A program made the translations under genes and the position numbers. Below the pieces are notes generated by a model. That model was given only the letters and a program-made list of their open reading frames with translations, was not told the origin of the DNA and did not search any database. From Strigamia acuminata (Eukaryota > Arthropoda > Chilopoda > Geophilomorpha > Linotaeniidae), in the NCBI GenBank assembly GCA_949358305.1, contig OX442318.1, forward strand, positions 14,304,517-14,368,516: 64,000 nucleotides of DNA, in the 5' to 3' direction. Shown here in pieces: positions 26,149-37,600 of the stretch. Each line of letters starts with the position of its first letter. Position 1 is the first letter of the stretch.

Positions 26149-26412
26149 ATCCCATATGGTTAAAAATACACTTTTGCGTGCTATTAGTTTGCAAATGATA
26201 ATACCTTTTGTAAAATGTATTACGAAATGCGTTCCCAATACTATTTTTTGTCAAATATGAATGCATTTTCATTTTGCATTTTTTTCCTCGTATTATCAAA
26301 TGTATTATTTAATGTACAAATAATACACTTAATTCTGCGAAATGTATACATTTTGGAATGCATTCAGTGAAAAGCAGTATATTGTAAAATATATTTTTAA
26401 ACCATATGGGAT
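26149..26412. mobile_element. AATGCATT-family MITE, complete-looking copy
   Basis: About 264 bp with inverted ends ATCCCATATGGTT and AACCATATGGGAT. Inside are TTTGTCAAATATGAATGCAT, repeated ATGCATTT blocks and TACATTTTGGAATGCATT. It is the best reference for the family listed below. Confidence 0.75.
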
Positions 26413-28030
26413 GCTACATTTATAATGATTGAAAAAAACCAAAGAGCCCGGACTGCATACAACGACAGATTGCAAAGTGCGGGAAAGTATAGGTTTTCTC
26501 ATCTGATCGCACTGCATTTTAAAATTAAAATTGATCACAGGATTATTTTTTAAAAAATTCTACATTTATGCTTGCAGACTACAATATACACATCATAGTC
26601 GCATATAATTGGATGCTGGATGCTGCACAAATGTAAATCGTATAATCCGACTAGCGGCTACTGTATGATTAGTGGAGCCAAATGCATTTAGTGCGCATCT
26701 AATACGACAAGGGAAATTAAATTATCATTGTGATATCTAATTTCTGTCAAATGTTAACATTACTCTGTATTTTCTTAGCCCACAATGACACATGTCAGAG
26801 GGTTAAAGTAGTATAGCAGTTTAGCCTTATTTTTAAAGGAAAGTACTTCAACTTAACAGCCAATCCCTGAAGAATCCAGTAGTTTTAGAAATCAAGGCAA
26901 TTATTCCATTAGTGTACTCTAAACTAAAACTTCCCATTAAGACCATTGCTGATAAACCACCCATGACTTCTTCATTTCTTCTATGCAGCAAGTTAATTCT
27001 ATTGTAACTATAATATGAGTATTTCTAAGATGATAAGAACGAATGTTTGTTTAGCATAACAACCTAATAAAATCATTGCCTCATTTACCAACCACTTATT
27101 ACAGTTAATCAAACATCTGCAAGCAATATCCAATCAATAACTTGTGCAACATAGACACAAACTATAGCACAGACTTACTTGCACCTGATGTCAACAGTCA
27201 CGTGATATGCAAAAGCCAATGTAAAAACTAGCTGCACTTTTCAAACTTAATGCAAAATTGGTATAACTATTAGTTAACCAAGGGCGGTATCTGATGTCAT
27301 GCAATTTCAATCCATCTAACTATCTTTCCTGATTAAATGACAAACATTTTTGGCAAATGTGCTAAATCAACCTTCCAATTTGTTCTATCTATAGTTCCAT
27401 CTCCACGATGTGAATTATTTTCCAATAGTGCAAACCAAACACAAGTCACTTTTATGAACCATAGATGTCAGCACAAACAATGTTTTTTTTCCATCCTTCT
27501 TCTTTCAAATGCTTTATATAAAGCTAGCAAATGAAGCATACAAACGGTTATCACCACAGCCACTAACTGGCACCTTAGTCAAACTTACAAGTCAGACCAC
27601 ATCACAACTGACCTATAAAGCGTTATAAAATCTCTTAGAAAAATCACTTTTGATTACAATCAAACTGTTTGAAAAACCCCTAGAAAATATTGAGTCAAAC
27701 TAAAACAAAATGTAACAAAAGAAAATAAAATCAACCTTAGTATGCATAAATACTTACACTTATTCGCAATACATGTATAAAAACATTACTTTTTTGCATT
27801 TTAACATCACGTCCACAGACTGGTTTTGTCAGAAAACCAGCAATTGTTATTTAACAAAGAAAAAACAAATGAAAATATGAAATATAGAAGATCTAAGTGC
27901 ACGTTTGTACAAAAGTAAAAAAGAAAGCTGACTGATTGAATTGAATCCCAAGGTCTAGAGATAGCTTCAAGGATTGGTCAAGTGGTTTAATTGTTGATTC
28001 AGGGTAAATAAATCATCACAGATGCGTCGA

Positions 28031-28048
28031 CTCTCTCTCTCTCTCTCT
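28031..28048. repeat. (CT)n microsatellite
   Basis: About eight to nine CT units, some 400 bp past the stop codon of the IgSF gene. Confidence 0.85.
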
Positions 28049-28280
28049 TCAACATGTTATCACAACACGATATACAAATTCAATTAATCCCATCGTTTAT
28101 TCACCCATTACAATTCGAAATCAATCGATTAACAACATTTTGCATATATTTAAATAATGAAAGCTACTAAAACCAAACACCACGTGACCAATCCTTTTGT
28201 CACCTTTGATTTTCAACAAGGCTCCTTCGTTTAAAATATCAAGTATCAACTGTGTTCTTTTTCCAATGAATTTTTTGTTA

Positions 28281-28335
28281 ACACATCGCACAATGAAGTA
28301 TTTATTTTTATTTTTTTATTTTATTTTATTTTTTT
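28281..28335 (-). terminator. putative polyadenylation signal cluster of the IgSF gene
   Basis: On the minus strand, about 95-130 nt past the stop codon, several overlapping AATAAA hexamers occur, the last at 28306-28301. They are followed by GTGCGATGTG, a GT-rich downstream element. This would give a 3' UTR of roughly 150 nt. The stretch is a low-complexity T-rich run on the plus strand, so the hexamers could be accidental. Confidence 0.35.
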
Positions 28336-28428
28336 TAATAGTTTAAAGTTCATTTTTTTCCACCCTAAGCACCTGAAACGTCCAACAACGGCTCTGGATG
28401 CAAGCCCGAATAAACTTGTTGATAATTT

Positions 28429-28652
28429 TCATAAGTCTAGCCCAAGAATGATGATGGAAATAAAAGGAAGGAGGCCTAAGACAATCTTGGGTGACGTATT
28501 TGTAGGTTGGTTCATCGGTTCGGCCATCATTTTCAGGGTTCTTTTACTCTGTTCGTCCGTGAAATCTCCTAAACCCGCTTCGTTTCGAGCTGCAACGCGA
28601 ATCTTGTACAGCGTGTCTTTATCCAAGTCGTCTAAAACAAAGTCAGCATCAT
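28429..28652 (-). CDS. IgSF gene last coding exon: end of FN3 and GPI-type tail
   Basis: 224 nt ending in TGA at 28431-28429. The acceptor is ACGACCAG. It encodes DADFVLDDLDKDTLYKIRV, then AARNEAGLGDFTD of the FN3 fold, a polar stem with TNTSP, and the hydrophobic end IVLGLLPFISIIILGLDL. The hydrophobic run reaches within two residues of the stop, with no basic cytoplasmic tail, which favours a GPI signal over a transmembrane anchor. The preceding intron is 2.7 kb. Confidence 0.92.
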
Positions 28653-31600
28653 CTGGTCGTGATAAAAAACACCAAACGATAACGTATCAGTCAAATTATC
28701 AGTAGCTGCATTCAGCCTTCGTTAACCGGAACTACCCGAGCTTTCTTACTTCCTCTCTGACACACCTCGCCCTCTAACGAGACTCTCATAAAACTCATCC
28801 CAATGACCCAGGCTCGGAACATTGGCAGGGGCGTAGCCAGCTTCGAAAGAAAGGGGAAGCGAGCACATAAAAAGGCGACATGACATGACCACACACCTAA
28901 GGGATTGTGGGTAAGAAGCATATGCTTACAGGTAGTGGCAACACTAAATTCTTTTCACTTCCTGTCAATATTATGGCTGCCTGAAATCGGCGTACAAACA
29001 AAATTTCCGAACGATGTTAGCAAATATTGGTTTTGAATTGTGAGACATCACAATCCAGATGTGTTTATTTAAATATAAATAAGAAAAAAATTCAAAAAAA
29101 ATGTGGTAAAACAAGAAAAACAATAAACAGGAAGTTGGAGAGCATTGATGACGTCATTTCATCTCACATTGCCTCCTCTACTCACAAGCTGAGAGCCATT
29201 TGCAGCGCGCAGTCCAGTTGTATTTGGGTCTGTGCCGTGACACATACCAAACACGTCACCTTGGTAATACCTGCGTGCGTGATCGCACAAGTCAATGTCC
29301 GAGCCGATATTCCTCTCCAATCCGCCTCTGAATCAGAGAAGAATTTTAGTTTCCGTTGGACTCACAAATTACAGATTCGTGGAAGCTACGTTTGCGGGCA
29401 CAGCATAACTAACATCAATATTATTCCCAAGTTAAAGATGGCAATCCCTCTTGCAAAATTGCATACACAAAGTTTTGCATAATGTTCTGCTACACTAACT
29501 TTCCATATATGAAATGCTTGAAAACGTTTCAGAATTCAGTGCTTGAAGCAAAAAAACCAAGGTGAGCCACACTTGATTGCTAATACGGAACATCAAATGA
29601 GCGAGCTAAAATTACCCTATTTCATATTTAAAAGTAGAAAACTTCGGAGTAGAAAACTTTGAATGAGAACTTATGTGCAGAGAGTATAAGTACAAGAAAA
29701 TCGCGATTGATTTTCCAACTTTTTTTTGTGATTTTGCAAAAAATCTTTCTGCCATATTGTATAATACTGAATACGAATGTACAACAAAGTACGAAGTGCG
29801 CAGTTTGGATGAAATGCGTGACTGCACAATTTAACGGATGCTAACCAACCGACAGGGCCGGCTTAAAACACGATCGAGCGGTGCAACCGCACAGGGCGTC
29901 AAAACTTAAGGGGCGCATTAAAGCGGATTCCGCGAACGGAAAAAGACTGATTTTGTTTTTCGTGTATTCAAAAGAATGTACAATGAGGCGCACTTAAAAA
30001 ATCACAGGAGGCCAAAATATGAAGTGTGACATGGTCATGCCTTATACCTTGTTCGCACCAAAAAGTTTGGGCTAGCCCAAAGTTTAAATCTAGTTCTGGT
30101 TCTTGGTGCGAACGCATCTAGCCCAAAGTCATCTAGTTTAAAAAATTTTAAACTAGATTATTCTAATCCAGTTGTGTGAACTAGATAACTGCCAAGGTCA
30201 CTCCCCACAATTCTGTGCGTAACACGGTCAGTTGATTGTCTATTGGCTGCATACTAGTCAAGATATGTGGCTTTTTGATTCTTGGTGCGAACGAATTAGC
30301 CTAATCATTTTGTAGGCTAAATCATCCAGAACTAGATTTAAATTTCAGGCTAGCCCAAGCTTTCTGGTGTGAACAAGGTATTAGGAGCCCGGCTACTATT
30401 CTAATTTTAATTTAAAAGAATATGATTAAAAACGTTTTCTTTAATTAAGATTAACAATTTCTCCACCTTGCTGGACTTACGAACAGTCCAGAACAGAGAT
30501 CGTTCGTATGTGGGGACTTAATATACTTTTGTGGGGATTTAGGCCTTGCGAGCCGCCATCCGTTGAACAACTTTCTTAAGGTAAGCACCCCAGACAGATA
30601 GAAAAACCACAGAAAATTCAGTTGGAGGCTAGAGGCAGACGTTCTTGCCTTAGAAACAGTACCTTAGTCAGACAAGAATGAGAAACAACAATGCTGCTTA
30701 ACTTCCGTGTTCTAACGGAAACAGGTGAAGAGCATGGTGAGCCGTCCCACACCCTTATAAAAGATTGGGGAAACTGGTAGAAATTACCGCGGTCCGAACA
30801 TGTTGAATAAATGTTTTCTTTTCCGATCCCACAATTTATTTGTTCGCCAAGCTGGTCATATATGTTTAGCAGTCCTGCAGGCGGAAAAAGTAAAAATAAT
30901 TCCACTGTGCCCGAGGTGGAAAAATAGGTCGAGCCGACACTGCTTCCCATTCATTTCACATTTTATTTTGTCTTGAGCTTTTCCACCATTACTTGGCGTG
31001 CCCCAGCTCAAAGAGCCATCGGTTCCTTCATGTTTTTCTACGGGTAAAGATTTTCAATTTTGCAGCTAGACTCAATGTTTGTGCAGTTTCCTCAATTGCT
31101 GACTTCTACCATTTCGAGATTGCCTAATAAACACAGATTTAACAAAGCTTTCACAATGACTCGACTTGCAAAGCCTAGAAAATATTGGGGCAATTGGAAC
31201 TTTTCAACTGACCAATTAACAGTATTTAAAAAAAAATCTCATCTGTTTGTTGATAATTTTTCCAGCAAAAAGTTTTTTCTTTTTTATATACTGTATATAT
31301 TATTTTCTGTAATAATAAATCAAAGTGAAAATAAAATTTTTTACTGCTCTTCTTTTTACCTATAAAAAATTCCTGGAAAGAACTATCCTCCCATTCCTGG
31401 TCTTCCTTCTTGTACTCTACTTTATATCCAATTAACTGCAGCTGTTCAACGCCTTCTTCCGGAGCTTCTATCTTCAGCATTAATTTGTTGACGTCCGCTA
31501 CTACATTCACCTGGGGCTTACCTGGCTTCTCTGTAAACAACAATAACCCAAATCTTCAATAAATATTTCTGAGTGTCAAATAAAATTATTATCTTGCCTC

Positions 31601-34600
31601 CTTCTTTCAACATAATCGTACGTTCAATACTTCCAATATCATTGAAGGCAGAGCAAGTGAAGTAATCAAAATCCGAAGCTTCCACCGAGATCTGCAATAA
31701 AATCAAAATTTATTTCATCTATAAAAATTGTATATAAATTGCTGTAATCTCATGAGTTGCTGGAAAATGCAATCATATTGAGGCTTAATTAAGAAAACCT
31801 AATGGGCCAAAGCCGTTGAGCGCGAGGTTAAAAATCTGATTAATATGAATTAAAAATTCATTAGCATTTCTTAAATCTGACTGACTGAATGAATGAATAT
31901 TTTATCTGAATTCAGCAACTTCCTTGTCGATTTATATTTATATCAAGCCATTCCAATGTTTAACCCGTTTGCAAAATGTTGACATTTTTAATAAGAAATT
32001 ATGTTTGATAAGTTTTACATCCTAAAGCTAAGTACACATGACCTGATTCCGTGCATGGAATGATCACTGTCCGTGTGTGGCTAAAGGTTTGTGTCGATGT
32101 GGTACACATGGTTCCGCTACTAACCACACACGGAAACTTTCTGGCGACCGAAATTCTATTCTTTTCGGCTGCGATGGTGCACAGAAAAATTCAATTGTTT
32201 CCGTGCACGAACAAATTCTAAGTACCCAGAATGTATTGTGGTAATGTGATCGATCGTGATCGGTCGTACATAAGACGTAGGTGGATACTGAATACAAAGA
32301 CAGATAATACTAAAAATGTTTGATTAATTTATTTTATTATTTATTATTAATTATTAATTTAAAAAGAAAGTAATCCATTTATTTTGCACAATCAAACTAC
32401 AATATTTTTTTGTTGCCATTTGTAATTACAACGCGTGCACGGATTGTGTGTACCAAACAATTTCCGCGCAAACAATCATTTCGTTTGCGGCCTGACAACC
32501 TGAAATTTCAGACTCTGAATATTCAGAGTATGAAAGTCTCAGCCCGCGACTCATTTACTTTTGAGAGACACCCCCCCCCCCCCCCCAAAAAAAAAAATCT
32601 CTACATTAATATTTAATGATGTTTATTTGTGTTCGGTCACAACTTGGTAAAGATTTTTTGGTCGCAAGATGGGTCGTGTGTGTGTTATTGCAAGTTAGTA
32701 GGGTTGGCAGTGTCACTTAGCTTACCTCCAAAATACTTTTCTTATCTTCATAATAAATCTGTTTGCTCTCATCAGGAGTAATGGCGACGAATGACTTGAG
32801 CCACTCGTAGCTCGGTGCTGGTTCTCCATCAGCCTCACATGTCAGATTGACCATTCCACCGATAAAAGAGTAAGCTTCGGTTGGCTGCCCAGGTTTCCAT
32901 TCAGGTTCATCTGGAATCAGTTTTCCACAAAATAAAACAACAAATTCCGACCTTATCCCAATCTGAGACGATATAAATTCTGCACTTGCTGATTAACTTA
33001 CATTGAACGATCACTTTAATTTCGGTCATGTTGAAGTGAGACATGTATTTGGTCACTAGAGAACCTCTGCACAAATAAACACCCCCGTCTTGTCTGGTCA
33101 CATTGCGGATCACCAGCCCTTCAGGTGTTTCGTGGAACTTTTTGCTATCTGCTGCACATACAAAATAAACACAAAATTAAACTTCAAATTAACTGTATTC
33201 CTGACCGCCTGTGGTCAAAGATAAAAGAAGTCATATTAAAATAAAAAATAAAGATCTACCGGTATCTCAAAGCGCACTTTTTTAAAATTATTCTCCTGCA
33301 GCTCGCGCATTTACAAACTGCAGGCACTTCAGGAATGCCTGTGCTGACTAATGGGTCAATCGGTCAAACCATGCTGAAATTTTGAATTCATCGTCTGTGT
33401 GAGTGTTAGTTTGATTTGTTTTGCTTTGTTTTGCTTTATATGACCAGACAAGGTGAGCTCAATCTGAGCAGGGAACTTGCCATCCTGCATTAATAATTCT
33501 GTTAGATGCATTAGTCACTCCTGGCCGCAAAGCTTCCTTAAACGCTGGCAGTATGTAAAAACGCATCCCGCACAAACGTGATACAGGCTCCATCTGATGC
33601 TGCATGCTGCATTACACTGGCTGCAACTAGTGCCGGATTAAATCCTGTAGAGGTTTCTAAGAAGTCGAAACCTCGGCCCCCACCAGACAAAACCATTTCG
33701 TTCATTCTTAAACAATGAAACACATGCAGACAAAAGTCGTACGGCAAACATCCTCTCCTCCTGCCCTTCATCGATTAAAGCTAATTATTTTATTTTGCAA
33801 AACTAATTAACGGCCGAATAACTTTTTTCTTCTTCGTCTCGTACACAAAACTAATCAGGAATAAAATTAAATTAGGTTCAAGTTTGTGCAATCAATGCAA
33901 ACTTTCAATTGACTTGCCTAAACCCCAAATGTTGCCAATTCCTAATACCACAGAGAATAAATGTACTTATCCCAACTCAAATTTAATTTCCCATCCACAT
34001 GCGCATTAGCTGTTTTTCTATTCGATTTCCAATCCAACTCGAGTCTCACATCACAAATAAAAATATAATCAATCTTCTTAAGACAGATTTGCACTCGCAA
34101 CGTAATCCTCTACTTAAACACATCGAAGTTAAAAGAAAGAATTTAAAAAAGAATTTAAACACCACCTTATTCATCTTCCAGATTTTATTCCCTTTTATCA
34201 AATAATCCTCTCTAACCATAAAAAGAAGACATACATAATAAAAAAAAAGGGTCTTGAAATCTCTTTAAACTTATCAAAGCAATAAAATGCAGGCATGAGG
34301 CTGGCTGGAGCTTGCCTTTCTAGTTCTAGCCTCTTTGAAGGAGTCCTCTTTAAAGCTTAGCCTTTTTCCTGGGTGCCATCATCATCACTTTCTCAGTCTA
34401 AAAGTAAAATGGGTCATCGATCTGCAGTGTCTTGCCAATCAAGTGGCAATTAGGCTAATGCAATGCGCACGCTTGCTGTTCAGTGTCTTTGCCGATGACT
34501 CCGCAGATAGCAACGAAATTAACCCGTAGCATATACAGTACACAGTCTACACACCTGTTATCGAGGTTCCATTCACTCGATGCCATGTGACATTGGGGCT

Positions 34601-37600
34601 CGGTTGGCCGCTCGCATCACAACGAATCAGCTGATTCGATCCCTCAGGAGCATACTGGATGGGGGGTGTGTCGAAAAAGGAAACTCGCTCTGAAATAAGA
34701 AAACACCATTAGACTTTTCAATAGACCCAAGTGAATAATCCACCTTTTCTTATCATCATTTATTGCAACAGTAAAATACACTAAATCAGCTGAAAATTCA
34801 CTAAATCAGCTGAAAATCACTACATCAGTTGAAAATCCACTAAAACAGTTGAAAATCCATTACATCAGCTTAAAATCAACTAAATAAATTGCAAATCGAC
34901 TAAATCAATTACAAATCCACTAAATCAGCTGCAATTTTACTAAATTAGCTGCAATTTCACCAAATCAGCTGCAAATCAAGCACATTTTGATGCAAATCTC
35001 GTTACAAATCTGCAAATCACACTTAGCCAATTCTGTGATTTAGTTTGCTGATTTGAAAATCCGAACGCAATAGAAGTAAATGTTTAGACCCTCGTGCCAT
35101 AAAACTCTTTGCCCTTAACTGAGCTCCGACAACTCACTTCTAATGATGGATATAGCTAACTTCTCGCTCATCAATAAACAACAAGCATCTAATCTCATCA
35201 CAAACTGGGTCTAGGACTGCCTTTGGATGAGATGCTCCTGATTGGTATTATCAAGATGGATGATGGTGCAGAGTGATGTAATTATGTGAGAGATATTATC
35301 AAACTTGTGGGGTGTTACAAAACTTACATACGCTACCTGATATCAAACTCTCCTTCAACCCAAATGGTTCAAAAATGGTTTAAAAATGGTTCAAAAATAC
35401 ATTGAAATTAAATTGCAATGCATAGCGATATCTTGAAATGGTTGAAGTTTGTCAAATATTTTAAATTTTTCAATTATATTATGAAATGCATTACCGTATT
35501 TAATGTACAAGTAATATACTTAAGTGAAAAACAATATACTCTAAAATATATTTTTGAACCTATGGGTGGAAATGAGAGTTGAAACAGAAATAATACTAAT
35601 ATAATACCCTTATTAAGTCAGTCTGATTATAGTTTATCAACTTCCACGTGAAAATTAATTAACAGCTACTTCTCAAATCTGCCGACAGATTTATATCGAT
35701 TTTTAAACATGATCCCAATTGCAACAAGTCAACAAGCATCAATCAACTCGAAAAATCGGATCTCTAATGAACAGAACCCAAAGAAAGAAAGAAAAAAAAA
35801 TTAATCAAAATCTTCAAATTTTGTAATTTATTTTGTGCAAAAGGTTGGTTTCTTTTATGACTCAATTTGAAAAGGCAAAAATGGGCATATTTGGATACAC
35901 AGCTCCTTTAATGGGAGCCAATTTCAAATACTTATTAAATTTCTCATCTAAGAAAAACAAGTCACCCTCCTCTCCTCTCCTTTCCTCTCCTCCGTCTCTC
36001 CCTAACTTAATTCATTGCGAACACTTGCTTTTGCATTCCTCTCCAAATTTCCCTTTTCCTAGTCCCAACTTGTTTTTCCATCACGTTGACATGGAAATTT
36101 AATTAACATATCTCTCTAATTCCATCTAACTCGGATCGACGGCCATATTGATTGCAGCAGAAATGGTGTGCCAGTGTGCCTGGCAAAACTAATCGCTTTA
36201 AAATCCAAAAGTGCTTCTTAACACACCCAAGAGAATTAAAATGGCGTATAATTATCCAATTATGAAATAATTAAAGCAAAACACCATTATAAAAATCATA
36301 AATAAAAATACTCGTGCATTGTTTGAAAAATCCTAATAAACACTTCATCTTTGTTCTTTGTGCGTAAACAATTGTTTTAAAGAAATGTGCATTCGTCGTA
36401 AGTGGTGTCTATCGATGTGTTGTGAAAACTCAAAAAGCCAATTGTAGCGCGAAACAATTGAGGTCAAGTTGGTGTTATCCTCCTGCAACCACATTGTAAA
36501 AAGCACATTTAATGCCGCAAACACAAACTAATTGTTGCATTGTTTGAGATGCAGCACACAAGGGTGCTTTCCTACTGTTGAAGACAATATCCCTTGTTAA
36601 TCCTTTCGTGCTGTTCAGGGGCCATTTCTGGGCCAAATTGGTCCATTTTACAACTTAGCGTACAATTACCGGCCACAATAAATATCTTAATTTGTTAGAG
36701 AATCATTCTACACAAGAAGAAATTCACAAACAGTATTTTCTTGACCACCCAATATTCCTCAGAACTACCGTAGTTCTGACTTATAATCTCCATGAAAAAG
36801 TAAAATGTTAATTGGAACGCTTGTGACGGTGGACGAACGTTACCAAAGCTTAGGGTCGTCCAGATGGCGCCGGACACACGGCACGGCTAGAAAGAACTGA
36901 CATCAGCTTAGTTTAATGGTTTACGACCTTTCATTCAGTGTCTAGGGGTCAGTGTCTCATGCCTTTTTCCATTGCGCCGCATTCCTGCAATGCATCCTTG
37001 ACCAAGATGCTAACCACGTGGCGGAATGCCTTTGTTCGTGTGGGTCAGAAACTCAGCTCATGTGTAGCTCACAGTACTGGAAGTGGCTTATACTGTAACC
37101 GTCCACTCCCTAAGCAACACCATGATGAACAAGAGTGGAGACGGACCAAGACGCTTGTCTCCTAGCACTTTTCCCATTGGTTCCTGAGGGGGACTTCTGA
37201 AACAAGCAACTCTTCCTGGCGTGGTGGAGTTGTACCGGCTGGCCATTTACCAGATATCGGTCACATAACGTAATGTGATAAGCGGCCGTCTTTCAGTGTT
37301 CGTCCGCTCGATCACCCATTTCACACTTTTCCATAACATCAGCTAAAAACAAAAATCACTGAACACTATTAACTCTAGAGTTTTCCTCTATTTATATTTT
37401 AATACTCAACATTGCCACGCCTTTGCCGTGTTTATTGTGCTTGGCATTTTTTTTAGTAAAGCCAATAACTGAGACTGTATCAACACTGAAGCATAATATA
37501 CAAACCCATCATTACCCACAGCCTAGCCTTTATTGAATAGTTTATTGCTGTGTATCTTATGAGAGAAAAAGATAGTCAAGAGATATATGCTAGAGCTACC

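Larger units (their letters stand above)
24340..28280. other. downstream flank of the IgSF gene
   Basis: AT-rich with no coding signal. It contains the complete AATGCATT-family copy at 26149-26412 and the CT microsatellite at 28031. Confidence 0.5.

Noticed and set aside
32040-32300. Repeated TCCGTG(C/T)(A/G) and ACACATG motifs, considered as a MITE
   Set aside because: No matching inverted ends or target duplication could be placed.
34773-34978. Array considered as a CRISPR
   Set aside because: Units are contiguous with no unique spacers, in an intron of an animal gene.
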